A stretch of 39,651 nucleotides of DNA, from NCBI RefSeq assembly GCF_001902635.1, contig NZ_MJAO01000032.1, positions 1-39,651 on the forward strand, given 5' to 3'. The stretch's first letter is position 1, and each line of letters opens with the position of its first letter. Positions 17,289 through 29,463 of the stretch are shown here, one piece after another. The notes under the pieces were generated by a model. That model ran no database searches and was not told the DNA's origin. It saw nothing but the letters and a program-made list of their open reading frames with translations. This DNA is from Serratia marcescens. Lineage in GTDB: Bacteria > Pseudomonadota > Gammaproteobacteria > Enterobacterales > Enterobacteriaceae. The position numbers and the translations under genes were made by a program.

Positions 17289-19925
17289 ATGAACGAACAA
17301 TATTCGGCAATGCGCAGTAATGTCAGTATGCTCGGCAAATTGCTCGGCGATACCATCAAAGAAGCGCTGGGCGAGCATATTCTCGATCGCGTTGAGACTA
17401 TCCGTAAGCTTTCCAAATCCTCACGCGCCGGCAATGAAGCGCATCGCCAGGAGCTGCTCTCCACCCTGCAGAACCTGTCCAATGACGAGTTGCTGCCGGT
17501 GGCGCGCGCCTTCAGCCAGTTCCTCAACCTGACCAACGTCGCCGAGCAGTACCACAGTATTTCGCCCAACGGCGAAGCCGCCAGCAACCCGGAAGCGCTG
17601 GCCCAGCTGTTCAGCCGCCTCAAAGACAAAAAGCTCAGCGACAAAGAGCTGCAGCACGCGGTGTCGCAACTCTCTATCGAGCTGGTGCTGACGGCGCACC
17701 CGACGGAAATCACCCGCCGCACCCTGATCCACAAGCTGGTGGAGGTCAACACCTGCCTCAGCCAGCTCGATCACAACGATCTGGCCGACTATGAGCGCAA
17801 CAAGATCATGCGCCGCCTGCGCCAACTGGTCGCCCAGTCGTGGCACACCGATGAAATTCGCAAGCACCGCCCTTCCCCGATCGATGAAGCCAAATGGGGT
17901 TTCGCGGTGGTGGAAAACAGCCTGTGGGAAGGCGTGCCGGCGTTCCTGCGCGAGTTCAATGAACAGCTGGAAAACTCCATCAATTACAGCCTGCCGGCAG
18001 AAGCGGTGCCGGTGCGCTTCACTTCCTGGATGGGCGGCGACCGCGACGGCAACCCGAACGTGACCGCCGAAATCACCCGCCATGTGCTACTGCTCAGCCG
18101 TTGGAAAGCCTGCGACCTGTTCACCCGCGATATCCAGGTGCTGGTCTCCGAGCTGTCGATGACCGAATGCACCCCGGAGCTGCGCGCCCGCGCCGGCGGT
18201 GACGAGGTGCAGGAACCGTACCGCGAAATCATGAAGCAGCTGCGCAGCCAGCTGATGAGCTCCCAGGCCTATCTGGAAGGCCGCCTGAAAGGCGAACGCG
18301 TGCTGAAACCGCACGATCTGCTGGTGAACAACGAGCAGCTGTGGGAGCCGCTGTACGCCTGCTACCAGTCGCTGCAGGCTTGCGGCATGGGCATCATCGC
18401 CAACGGTCAACTGCTGGATACCCTGCGCCGCGTGCGCTGCTTCGGCGTGCCGCTGGTGCGCATCGACGTACGCCAGGAGAGCACCCGCCATACCGAAGCC
18501 ATCGCCGAGCTGACCCGCTATCTGGGGCTGGGCGATTATGAAAGCTGGTCGGAAGCCGATAAACAGGCGTTCCTGATCCGCGAACTGAACTCCAAGCGCC
18601 CGCTGGTGCCGCTGAAATGGCAACCGAGCGCCGATACGCAGGAAGTGCTGGAAACCTGCCGGGTGATCGCCGAAGCGCCGCAGGGCTCGATCGCCGCCTA
18701 CGTGATTTCGATGGCGCGCACGCCTTCCGACGTGCTGGCGGTACACCTGCTGCTGAAAGAGGCCGGCTGCCCGTTCGCGCTGCCGGTCGCCCCGCTGTTC
18801 GAAACCCTCGACGACCTGAACAACGCCGACGACGTGATGACCCAGCTGCTGAACATCGACTGGTATCGCGGCTTTATTCAGGGCAAGCAGATGGTGATGA
18901 TCGGCTACTCCGACTCGGCGAAAGACGCCGGCGTGATGGCCGCTTCCTGGGCGCAGTACCGCGCGCAGGACGCGCTGATCAAAACCTGTGAAAAGGCCGG
19001 CGTGGCGCTGACGCTGTTCCACGGCCGTGGCGGCTCCATCGGCCGCGGCGGCGCACCGGCGCATGCGGCGCTGTTGTCGCAGCCGCCGGGCAGCCTGAAG
19101 GGCGGCCTGCGCGTCACCGAACAGGGTGAGATGATCCGCTTCAAGTTCGGCCTGCCGGAAGTCACCATCAGCAGCCTGGCGCTGTATGCCGGCGCCATCC
19201 TCGAGGCTAACCTGCTGCCGCCGCCGGAACCGAAGAAAGAATGGCGGGCGCTGATGGACGACCTGTCCGACACCTCCTGCCGGATGTACCGCGGCTACGT
19301 GCGTGAAAACCCGGATTTCGTGCCTTACTTCCGCGCGGCCACGCCGGAGCTGGAGCTGGGTAAACTGCCGCTGGGTTCACGCCCAGCCAAGCGCAAGCCG
19401 AACGGTGGCGTAGAGAGTCTGCGCGCCATTCCGTGGATCTTCGCCTGGACGCAGAACCGCCTGATGCTGCCGGCCTGGCTCGGCGCCGGTGCCGGATTGC
19501 AGGAAGCGGTGAAAGCCGGCAAACAGGCGGAGCTGGAAGCAATGTGTCGTGACTGGCCGTTCTTCTCCACCCGCATCGCCATGCTGGAAATGGTGTTCGC
19601 CAAGGCCGATCTGTGGTTGGCGGAATACTACGATCAGCGTCTGGTGGATAAATCGCTGTGGCCGCTGGGCCAGCAGCTGCGCGATCAGCTGGAAAGCGAC
19701 ATCAAGGTGGTGCTGACCATCGCCAACGACGCGCACCTGATGGAAGACCTGCCGTGGATCGCCGAATCCATCGCGCTGCGCAACGTCTATACCGACCCGC
19801 TGAACGTCTTGCAGGCCGAACTGCTGCACCGTTCGCGTCAGCAGGAGCAGCCGGACGCCCGCGTGGAGCAGGCGCTGATGGTCACCATCGCCGGCGTTGC
19901 CGCCGGGATGCGCAACACCGGCTAG
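17289..19925 (+). CDS. ppc: phosphoenolpyruvate carboxylase
   Basis: An 878-residue cytoplasmic enzyme that carboxylates phosphoenolpyruvate to oxaloacetate, refilling the citric acid cycle and feeding aspartate-family amino acids. Active-site motifs are [12 protein letters not shown], with the catalytic histidine, and [14 protein letters not shown], with the arginine/glycine loop. [14 protein letters not shown] and the C-terminal MRNTG, conserved in all family members, are also present. The ATG at 17289 ([11 protein letters not shown]) matches E. coli with AGGGG before it; the frame is open 17 codons upstream without homology. It is slightly shorter than the 883-residue E. coli protein through small internal deletions. 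Confidence 0.98.
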   Translation: MNEQYSAMRSNVSMLGKLLGDTIKEALGEHILDRVETIRKLSKSSRAGNEAHRQELLSTLQNLSNDELLPVARAFSQFLNLTNVAEQYHSISPNGEAASNPEALAQLFSRLKDKKLSDKELQHAVSQLSIELVLTAHPTEITRRTLIHKLVEVNTCLSQLDHNDLADYERNKIMRRLRQLVAQSWHTDEIRKHRPSPIDEAKWGFAVVENSLWEGVPAFLREFNEQLENSINYSLPAEAVPVRFTSWMGGDRDGNPNVTAEITRHVLLLSRWKACDLFTRDIQVLVSELSMTECTPELRARAGGDEVQEPYREIMKQLRSQLMSSQAYLEGRLKGERVLKPHDLLVNNEQLWEPLYACYQSLQACGMGIIANGQLLDTLRRVRCFGVPLVRIDVRQESTRHTEAIAELTRYLGLGDYESWSEADKQAFLIRELNSKRPLVPLKWQPSADTQEVLETCRVIAEAPQGSIAAYVISMARTPSDVLAVHLLLKEAGCPFALPVAPLFETLDDLNNADDVMTQLLNIDWYRGFIQGKQMVMIGYSDSAKDAGVMAASWAQYRAQDALIKTCEKAGVALTLFHGRGGSIGRGGAPAHAALLSQPPGSLKGGLRVTEQGEMIRFKFGLPEVTISSLALYAGAILEANLLPPPEPKKEWRALMDDLSDTSCRMYRGYVRENPDFVPYFRAATPELELGKLPLGSRPAKRKPNGGVESLRAIPWIFAWTQNRLMLPAWLGAGAGLQEAVKAGKQAELEAMCRDWPFFSTRIAMLEMVFAKADLWLAEYYDQRLVDKSLWPLGQQLRDQLESDIKVVLTIANDAHLMEDLPWIAESIALRNVYTDPLNVLQAELLHRSRQQEQPDARVEQALMVTIAGVAAGMRNTG

Positions 19926-19937
19926 TGAGCCTAATCG

Positions 19938-19965
19938 CGGCCCCGTTTATCGGGGCCGTTTTTTT
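19938..19965 (+). terminator. ppc terminator
   Basis: CGGCCCCG (19938-19945) and CGGGGCCG (19951-19958) form an 8-bp stem with loop TTTAT, followed by seven T. It lies 13 bp after the ppc stop. Confidence 0.93.
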
Positions 19966-19978
19966 ATTTCTCACACCC

Positions 19979-20012
19979 ACAAAAAAGGGCGCCGCGGTAA
20001 AACGGCGCCCTT
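19979..20012 (-). terminator. metF terminator
   Basis: AAGGGCGCCG (19985-19994) pairs with CGGCGCCCTT (20003-20012). On the minus strand the hairpin runs into a T-run from the A-tract at 19980-19986. It is back to back with the ppc terminator. Confidence 0.85.
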
Positions 20013-20033
20013 CTTTTCAATGGAACAGGCCTG

Positions 20034-20951
<918 letters not shown>

Positions 20952-20975
20952 TCACTGTTTTTATTTCATCTTGAT

Positions 20976-20999
20976 GAGCGTCTATACGTTTAGACGTCT
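20976..20999. promoter_or_regulatory. MetJ operator of metF
   Basis: Three abutting 8-mers in phase: GAGCGTCT (5/8), ATACGTTT (6/8) and a perfect AGACGTCT (20992-20999). MetJ dimers with SAM bind such tandem boxes. The array is about 45-70 bp upstream of the metF start. Confidence 0.85.
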
Positions 21000-21125
21000 A
21001 GATAGAAAATGCCGCATGTTGGCTAAAGAGTCAACAGGAAAGTGAGGGTAATAAGATGATTAATCCTCAGCCGTTAAACGAAGGAATTTCATGATCGCGG
21101 CGGAGATAAGGATGGCCGGAAATGC

Positions 21126-21150
21126 AAAGGGGCGCGGAGAACCCGCGCCC
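21126..21150 (-). terminator. terminator after metL
   Basis: GGGCGCGG (21130-21137) pairs with CCGCGCCC (21143-21150), loop AGAAC. On the minus strand it is followed by CTTTGC, a short T-tract, just after the metL stop. Confidence 0.6.
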
Positions 21151-21158
21151 GCAGAGGA

Positions 21159-23594
21159 TTAAAGCAGCTGCGCCAAACGGTTAAGGTCTGACTGGATCGC
21201 ACCGGCGGTCACGTCGCGGCCGGCACCTGGCCCGCGGATCACCAGCGGGTTATCGCGATACCAGCGGCTTTCGATGGCGAACACGTTGTCGCACGGCAGC
21301 AGCGAAGCCAGCGGATGCTCAGGACGCACCGCCTCCACGCCGACCCGCGCCTTGCCGTTGGCGTCGAAACGCGCCACGTGACGCAGCACCAGGCCCATTT
21401 CACTGGCGGCCTCAAAGCGCTGCTGCATCTGCTGGTTCAGCGCCTCGCCGTTCTCGAAGAACTGATCGACGGAACCTTGTTCGCAGCCCGCCGGCACCAG
21501 CGACTCGACCCGCACCTGGTTCGGCTCGATGTCGTAACCCGCTTCGCGTGCCAGGATCACCAGCTTGCGCATCACGTCCTGGCCGGAGAGATCGACCCGC
21601 GGATCCGGCTCGGTCAGCCCCTGCTGCCAGGCCTGATCCACCAGTTCGGTAAACGGCACCGTGCCGTCATACTGCAAGAACAGCCAGGAAAGCGTGCCGG
21701 AGAAGATGCCGCTGATTGCCAAAATGCTGTCGCCGCTGTCGCGCAGATCGCGCACCGTATGGTTGACCGGCAGCCCGGCGCCGACGGTGGCGTTATACAG
21801 CCAGTGGCGGCCGGTTTTGGCGAAAGCGTCGCGAATCTGGCGATACGTATCGCTGCACGAGGCACCCGCCAGCTTGTTGGCGCTGATCACGTGGAAACCA
21901 TAGCTGGCGAAATCCAGATATTGCCCGGCCAGCTCTTCGCTGGCGGTCACGTCAAGCACCACCAGATCGTCGAACGGGTGTGCGCGCATCCACAAGAACA
22001 GCGACTCTTCGTCCAGCTCCTGCGCTTCGTCCTCAAAGAACGCCAGCGCGCGGCTGGCGTCCAGCCCGTCGTAGTTCAGCAGGCTGCGGCGGCTGTCCAC
22101 CACCCCCGCCAGAATGAATTCGAAGCCGCTGCGCGCGGAGATATTGGTCTGCTCGCGAGCGAACAGTTCCAGCCAGCGCGAACCGATGTTGCCCTTGCCG
22201 AACAGCACCAGACCGATGCGCTTCTCGGCGCGGAACAGGCTTTGGTGCAGCCCCTGGATCAGCAGCGCGGTCGGCCCCTGGCGCAACACCGCCACCAGGC
22301 TGATGCCATCTTCCGCCTGCCAAATAAACTCTACCGGCTGGTCTTTCAGCTGCTGGTAGAAACGGTGGCTGTGCAGCGGGTTCTTACACACCCCGGCGCC
22401 AACCATCGCCACCAGCGCCAACCCTTCACGCAAGTGCAGTTCGCCCGGCAGCGCCGCATTCTGCAGCGTCGCCAGCACGCTGTTGACCACCTCGGAGGTG
22501 TAACACAGCTGCACCAGATTGCGATCTGGGTGGATGCCCACCGCCAGCGGCTTGATCTGTGCACGCTTGAGCACCAGATCCAACTCTTTCTGCGCCAGTT
22601 TGAAGTCATGCTGAGCGGCAACGTGCAGTTCAATCAGGCACACGTCATCGTGGCTGGTGACAATCTTGGCGCCGGTGCCGGAAGCCAGCACGCGCTCGAT
22701 GCGCGTCGAGCCCTGCTCCGGCTGGTAGCTGCAGCGCAGCTGAAGATCGATATCGCTACCGGAGACCGGCTGCAGGGTGCGGGTATGCAGCACCGGCGCC
22801 GCCAGACGCGCCAGCTCGCTGGCCTCATCCAGGCGCAGCAGCGGCAGCAGGCAAGCGTCTTTCACCTTGCGCGGATCGGCGCTGTACACCCCGGCCACGT
22901 CGCTCCAGATGGTCACGCGCGCGGCGCCGGCCAACGCGCCGACCTGAGTGGCGGAGTAGTCGCTGCCGTTACGCCCCAGCAGCACGGTTTCCCCGGCGTC
23001 GTTGCGCGAAATGAAACCGGTCACCACCAGGCGTTTGCCCGGGTGTTGGGCCAGCAATTGTTGCAGCAGCGGGTAAGAACGGCCTTCATCCACCTGCGGC
23101 TGCGCAGCGCGCTCGGCGCGCAGGAAATCACGCGCATCCAGCCAAGCCGCCTGCATATCCAGATGATTGAGCACCGCCGCCATCAGGCGCGCCGACCAGA
23201 TCTCGCCGTGCCCAACCACTTCGGCATAGCACACGTCGTCGACTTTGCCGTCCAGCAGCGTCGCCAGACGTTCCAGATCCTGAATGAACTCTGCGATCAG
23301 CGGCTCGGCGCTTTCCGGCGGCAACAGGCCGCCGATAAGATCGCTATGATAACGACGCAACGCCTGCTGCACTTGGTGCGCAGACAGGCGATCGCTCTGG
23401 CTGAGCTTCAGCCAGCTGATCAACTGGTTGGTGGTACTGCCGGCGGCCGATACCACCATCATGTCGCCCGGCTGGCTGTATTCCGCCATAATCCCGGCCA
23501 CACGCAGATAACACTTCACATCCGCCAGACTGCTGCCGCCAAACTTGTGCAGTTGACGCCCGCTCACCGGCCCTGCTACAGCAATTGCATTCAT
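21159..23594 (-). CDS. metL: bifunctional aspartokinase II / homoserine dehydrogenase II
   Basis: An 811-residue fusion enzyme. The N-terminal aspartokinase (about 1-450) starts with KFGGSS (17-22) and includes VTGFISRNDAGETVLLGRNG. The C-terminal homoserine dehydrogenase (about 460-811) has the Rossmann motif LFGKGNIGSRW, the region HVISANKLAGA and LYNATVGAGLP. It supplies aspartyl phosphate and homoserine for methionine; this isozyme is known to be repressed by methionine rather than allosterically inhibited by threonine. The start is 2 bp after the metB stop, so the two are co-translated as metBL. Conservation with E. coli MetL is end to end. Confidence 0.98.
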   Translation of the reverse strand: MNAIAVAGPVSGRQLHKFGGSSLADVKCYLRVAGIMAEYSQPGDMMVVSAAGSTTNQLISWLKLSQSDRLSAHQVQQALRRYHSDLIGGLLPPESAEPLIAEFIQDLERLATLLDGKVDDVCYAEVVGHGEIWSARLMAAVLNHLDMQAAWLDARDFLRAERAAQPQVDEGRSYPLLQQLLAQHPGKRLVVTGFISRNDAGETVLLGRNGSDYSATQVGALAGAARVTIWSDVAGVYSADPRKVKDACLLPLLRLDEASELARLAAPVLHTRTLQPVSGSDIDLQLRCSYQPEQGSTRIERVLASGTGAKIVTSHDDVCLIELHVAAQHDFKLAQKELDLVLKRAQIKPLAVGIHPDRNLVQLCYTSEVVNSVLATLQNAALPGELHLREGLALVAMVGAGVCKNPLHSHRFYQQLKDQPVEFIWQAEDGISLVAVLRQGPTALLIQGLHQSLFRAEKRIGLVLFGKGNIGSRWLELFAREQTNISARSGFEFILAGVVDSRRSLLNYDGLDASRALAFFEDEAQELDEESLFLWMRAHPFDDLVVLDVTASEELAGQYLDFASYGFHVISANKLAGASCSDTYRQIRDAFAKTGRHWLYNATVGAGLPVNHTVRDLRDSGDSILAISGIFSGTLSWLFLQYDGTVPFTELVDQAWQQGLTEPDPRVDLSGQDVMRKLVILAREAGYDIEPNQVRVESLVPAGCEQGSVDQFFENGEALNQQMQQRFEAASEMGLVLRHVARFDANGKARVGVEAVRPEHPLASLLPCDNVFAIESRWYRDNPLVIRGPGAGRDVTAGAIQSDLNRLAQLL

Positions 23595-23596
23595 GC

Positions 23597-24757
23597 TTAC
23601 CTCGTTGCCGCCGCCTGGAAAGCGCGTTCCAGATCGGCAATCAAATCTTCACTGTCTTCAATACCCACGGAAATGCGCAGCAGGCTCTCGGAAATGCCGG
23701 CCGCTGCCCGCGCCTCCGCCGCCATGCCGGCGTGGGTCATGGTCGCTGCATGCGAGATCAGGCTTTCTACGCCGCCCAGCGATTCTGCCAGAGTAAACAA
23801 CTCAAGGGCAGAGAGAAAACGGCGCAGCACCGCTTCATCGCCGTCCAGTTCAAAACTCAACATCGCGCCGAAACCGCGCTGCTGCCGGCGGGCGATCTCA
23901 TGCCCCGGATTTTCCGGCAGGGAGGGATGATACAGCTTTTTCACCAGCGGTTGCTGCTGTAAATAGCCGACAATCGCTTCGGCGTTTTGTTGCGCCGCCT
24001 TGATGCGCGGCGACAGCGTGCGCATGCCGCGCAGCAGCAGATAGCTGTCGAACGCGCCGCCGGTCACGCCGATGTTATTGGCCCACCAGGCCAACTCGAC
24101 CGCCAGCTTGGGATCTTTGGCGATCACCGCACCGGCCACCACGTCCGAATGCCCGTTCAGGTATTTGGTGCAAGAATGGACCACCAGATCGGCGCCGAGT
24201 TCGATCGGCTGTTGCAAGGCCGGGCTGAGGAAGGTGTTGTCCACCACCGTCAACGCCCCCGCCGCATGTGCGGCGGCGCAGATCGCCGCGATATCCACCA
24301 CCCGCAGCAGCGGGTTGCTGGGGCTTTCGATCAACACCAGCTTCGGCTTTTGCGCCAGCGCCTGCTGCAAGGCTTCTTCATTCCCCTGATCGACGAACAA
24401 CACGCGATAGGCGCCGCGCTTGCTCAGGCTGTCGAACAACCGGTAGCTGCCGCCGTAGCAGTCGTGCGGCGCCACCAGCAGATCGCCGGGCTTCAGCAGC
24501 ACGGTGGTCACCAGATGAATAGCCGACATCCCGCTGCCGGTCATCACCGCGCCGGCGCCGCCTTCCAGCTCCGCCAACGCGCGCTGCACCACGTCGCGTG
24601 TCGGGTTGCCGCGGCGCGAGTAGTCATGGGCTCGGGGTTGGTTGAAGTCGGTAAAGTTATAGGTGCTGGACAGATGAATCGGCGGGACAACGCAGCCGTA
24701 CTGTTCGTCGTCGTTCAGGCCGCTGCGTACGGCAATCGTGGCTGGTTTACGCGTCAT
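23597..24757 (-). CDS. metB: cystathionine gamma-synthase
   Basis: A 386-residue PLP enzyme that condenses O-succinylhomoserine with cysteine to cystathionine. The PLP lysine is K198 in SCTKYLNGHSDV, the same number as in E. coli. YSRRGNPTRDV, GSGMSAIHL and DNTFLSPALQQP are also conserved. The ATG at 24757 (MTRKPATIAVRSG) matches E. coli; an upstream in-frame TTG would add 13 unrelated residues. It is the first gene of metBL, divergent from metJ across a MetJ operator. Confidence 0.97.
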   Translation of the reverse strand: MTRKPATIAVRSGLNDDEQYGCVVPPIHLSSTYNFTDFNQPRAHDYSRRGNPTRDVVQRALAELEGGAGAVMTGSGMSAIHLVTTVLLKPGDLLVAPHDCYGGSYRLFDSLSKRGAYRVLFVDQGNEEALQQALAQKPKLVLIESPSNPLLRVVDIAAICAAAHAAGALTVVDNTFLSPALQQPIELGADLVVHSCTKYLNGHSDVVAGAVIAKDPKLAVELAWWANNIGVTGGAFDSYLLLRGMRTLSPRIKAAQQNAEAIVGYLQQQPLVKKLYHPSLPENPGHEIARRQQRGFGAMLSFELDGDEAVLRRFLSALELFTLAESLGGVESLISHAATMTHAGMAAEARAAAGISESLLRISVGIEDSEDLIADLERAFQAAATR

Positions 24758-24815
24758 GGGCTCGCTCGGCTCTCGGTTCGGTGAATGAGGCCTCAAGAGT
24801 AATCGCAGGATGAAT

Positions 24816-24847
24816 AGACGTCAATACATCTGGACATCTAAACTTCT
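24816..24847. promoter_or_regulatory. MetJ operator between metB and metJ
   Basis: Four abutting 8-mers in phase: AGACGTCA (7/8), ATACATCT (6/8), GGACATCT (6/8) and AAACTTCT (6/8). A weaker fifth (TTGCGTAT, 4/8) follows. The array lies 59 bp upstream of metB and 224 bp upstream of metJ. Several imperfect tandem boxes are the known arrangement at E. coli metB-metJ. Confidence 0.85.
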
Positions 24848-25071
24848 TTGCGTATAGATTGAGCAATGACACAATACCCGCTAAAATTATGCCGATATGA
24901 CATGACGATAAGATGTTAAGCAACAATACCCAGCCGGCGGCGGCCGCAGTGGGGTATTCAGTGACCTTGGTCGCGTAAAATTGACATTTATTTAGTGAGA
25001 ACAGTGAAGATCGGGCATAATTGCCCGGTTTTTAGAATTTTGTAATTTTTCTGACAAAGTTAAGGTGTCCC

Positions 25072-25389
25072 ATGGCTGAGTGGAACGGCGAGTATGTCAG
25101 CCCTTACGCTGAACACGGTAAAAAAAGCGAGCAAGTCAAAAAGATCACGGTATCCATTCCGCTGAAGGTCCTGAAAATCCTCACCGACGAACGGACCCGT
25201 CGCCAGGTCAACAACCTGCGCCACGCCACCAACAGCGAACTGCTGTGCGAAGCGTTTCTGCATGCCTTTACCGGCCAGCCGCTGCCGAACGATGAAGACC
25301 TGCGCAAAGAGCGCAGCGATGAAATCCCGGAAGCCGCAAAAGCGTTGATGCGCGAACTGGGTGTCGATCCCGATACCTGGGAATATTGA
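25072..25389 (+). CDS. metJ: MetJ, methionine regulon repressor
   Basis: A 105-residue ribbon-helix-helix repressor that uses S-adenosylmethionine as co-repressor. The DNA-contacting beta strand is [10 protein letters not shown] (about 21-30), followed by helices in [19 protein letters not shown] and [15 protein letters not shown]. Length and sequence are almost those of E. coli. A Shine-Dalgarno AAGGTG lies upstream of the ATG at 25072. Its operators before metB and metF are in this window. A hairpin shared with rpmE follows. Confidence 0.98.
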   Translation: MAEWNGEYVSPYAEHGKKSEQVKKITVSIPLKVLKILTDERTRRQVNNLRHATNSELLCEAFLHAFTGQPLPNDEDLRKERSDEIPEAAKALMRELGVDPDTWEY

Positions 25390-25421
25390 GAACCGTCCGG
25401 CGAACGCCGGCGGCAGAAACG

Positions 25422-25447
25422 AAAAAAGGCGCCCAGGGCGCCTTTTT
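25422..25447. terminator. bidirectional terminator between metJ and rpmE
   Basis: AAAAAGGCGCC and GGCGCCTTTTT pair around a CAG loop, giving an A-run on one side and a T-run on the other. It serves two convergent genes. Confidence 0.92.
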
Positions 25448-25466
25448 CATCGGACGATAAGAAATC

Positions 25467-25682
25467 TTATTTCTTAGCGCCTGGTACGCTGAAACGCTTG
25501 TTGAAGCGGTCAACGCGGCCACCGGTAGCAACGTCACGCTGCTTGCCAGTGTAGAACGGGTGGCATGCGCCACAAACGTCCAGGTTCAGATCGTGGCCCA
25601 CGGTGGAGCGGATCTTCATCACGTTACCGCAAGAGCAGCTAGCAGTAACTTCTTCGTATTTTGGGTGGATACCTTGTTTCAT
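25467..25682 (-). CDS. rpmE: 50S ribosomal protein L31 (zinc-binding type)
   Basis: A 71-residue ribosomal protein located at the bridge between the subunits. The four zinc ligands C16, C18, C37 and C40 are present, so this is the zinc-containing form rather than the zinc-free paralogue made in zinc starvation. The body ([20 protein letters not shown]) and the tail [16 protein letters not shown] match E. coli L31. It is convergent with metJ and divergent from priA. Confidence 0.98.
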   Translation of the reverse strand: MKQGIHPKYEEVTASCSCGNVMKIRSTVGHDLNLDVCGACHPFYTGKQRDVATGGRVDRFNKRFSVPGAKK

Positions 25683-25853
25683 GGGAAACCTCAGTGTAAG
25701 GCCGTGTCGCTATCCAGCCCTGTTTCGCCAGACACCACACGTGGTTGATAATAGAATTTTGGTATCGAATTATACCAAAGGCGGCAAATTATACAGCATT
25801 AGTCGAGCCGCGCAATCGGAACCGTACATTTGCCGATGCGCCGTGTAAACTGA

Positions 25854-28079
<2,226 letters not shown>

Positions 28080-28081
28080 TC

Positions 28082-28098
28082 CCGGAAAAGTCCGGTTT
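28082..28098 (+). terminator. small hairpin after priA
   Basis: CCGGA (28082-28086) and TCCGG (28091-28095) with loop AAAG, followed by only three T. Short and weak, but placed right after the priA stop. Confidence 0.35.
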
Positions 28099-28369
28099 AG
28101 CTGCCGCAGTGCAAACGTTTACCCTTTAAATTGCGAGCGAACGCTAAAAAACCTTCTCAGGTCACATTTTTTATGCAAATTAGGTAACAAAGGCGGGGCG
28201 TATTCTGTTTAGAATGTCTGTGAGGGCAAATTTTGTCGCCACATCGCAGCGCGACGGAGTGCTCGAACGCGGTGGCATTCAATGACAACAATCCCGTCAC
28301 CGCACGCCGGACATTGTGAGCAAACAGCAGTAGTGGCGTCGGCATGGGGCTGACGCAAGGAGAAAGGCG

Positions 28370-29398
28370 TTGGAACACAAGAAAGAATTATCCATGGCGA
28401 CCATGAAAGACGTTGCCGAGATGGCGGGCGTTTCAACGGCTACCGTATCGCGCGCGCTGATGAACCCGGAAAAGGTGTCAACGCCGACGCGCCAGAAAGT
28501 GGAACAGGCCGTACTGGCCGTGGGCTATTCTCCTCATGCTCTGTCACGCAATATCAAACGCAACGAATCCCGCACCATCCTGGTGATCGTCCCGGATATC
28601 TGCGATCCGTTTTTCGCCGATGTGATCCAGGGGATCGAGCAGACCGCCGCCCAGCAAGGCTATCTGGTGCTGATCGGCGACTGCGCGCAGCAGAACCAAC
28701 AAGAACGCACCTTCGTCAATCTGATCATCACCAAACAGATCGACGGCATGCTGCTGCTGGGTTCCAACCTGCCGTTCGACGCCAGCAAGGAAGAACAGCG
28801 CAACCTGCCACCGATGGTGATGGCCAACGAGTTCGCGCCAGAACTGGAGCTGCCGACGGTACATATCGATAACCTGACCGCCGCCTTTGAAGCCGTGCAC
28901 TATTTACATCAGCTAGGCCACCGACAGATCGCCTGCGTCGCCGGGCCGGAGCAGATGCCGTTGAGCCATTATCGGCTGCAGGGTTACGTTCAGGCGCTAC
29001 GTCGTAATGGCATTACCGTCGAAAGCAGCTATATTACCCGAGGTGATTTTACCTACGAAGCCGGCGCACAGGCGCTGACGACGCTGATGGCTCAGCCGAA
29101 ACCGCCGACGGCGGTGTTCTGCCACAGCGACGTGATGGCGATCGGCGTGCTGTCCCAGGCGAAGAAAATGGGGCTGCGGGTGCCGCAGGATTTGTCGATC
29201 GTCGGTTTTGACGATCTCAAGCTGGCGCAATATTGCGATCCGCCGCTAACCACGGTGGCGCAGCCGCGTTTCCAGATCGGCCAGCAAGCGATGTTGCTGC
29301 TGCTGGAGCAGTTGAACGGCCAAACGGTGGCCAGCGGCTCCCGGCTATTGGACAGTGAATTGATTATCAGAGGCAGCACCGCTGCCCCTAAACGCTAG
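28370..29398 (+). CDS. cytR: CytR, LacI-family nucleoside-uptake repressor
   Basis: A 342-residue LacI-type regulator. The helix-turn-helix is at about 11-32 (ATMKDVAEMAGVSTATVSRA), followed by a periplasmic-binding-like ligand domain. In E. coli CytR binds cytidine and represses nucleoside uptake and catabolism genes by contacting CRP. The TTG at 28370 is chosen because AAGGAG lies 6 nt upstream and the ten residues before ATMKDVA match the E. coli length; the next ATG (28394) would remove part of the arm before the DNA-binding domain. The 290 bp between priA and cytR has no other gene and no CRP site I could defend. Confidence 0.95.
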   Translation: MEHKKELSMATMKDVAEMAGVSTATVSRALMNPEKVSTPTRQKVEQAVLAVGYSPHALSRNIKRNESRTILVIVPDICDPFFADVIQGIEQTAAQQGYLVLIGDCAQQNQQERTFVNLIITKQIDGMLLLGSNLPFDASKEEQRNLPPMVMANEFAPELELPTVHIDNLTAAFEAVHYLHQLGHRQIACVAGPEQMPLSHYRLQGYVQALRRNGITVESSYITRGDFTYEAGAQALTTLMAQPKPPTAVFCHSDVMAIGVLSQAKKMGLRVPQDLSIVGFDDLKLAQYCDPPLTTVAQPRFQIGQQAMLLLLEQLNGQTVASGSRLLDSELIIRGSTAAPKR

Positions 29399-29463
29399 TC
29401 AAATATTTTAGGGTTCAGTAACATGACGGACTTATCCCCTCATCAGGACACAGCGGAATAATA

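Noticed and set aside
21315-23930. An 871-codon open frame on the plus strand, opposite metL and metB
   Set aside because: It is fully antisense to two strongly conserved enzymes. Its product is rich in Gln, Arg, His and Ala, as expected from the complement of GC-rich codons, and has no family motif.
28080-28369. Possible CRP/CytR sites before cytR
   Set aside because: Half-sites such as TGTGA and TCACA occur, but none has a second half at the right spacing.
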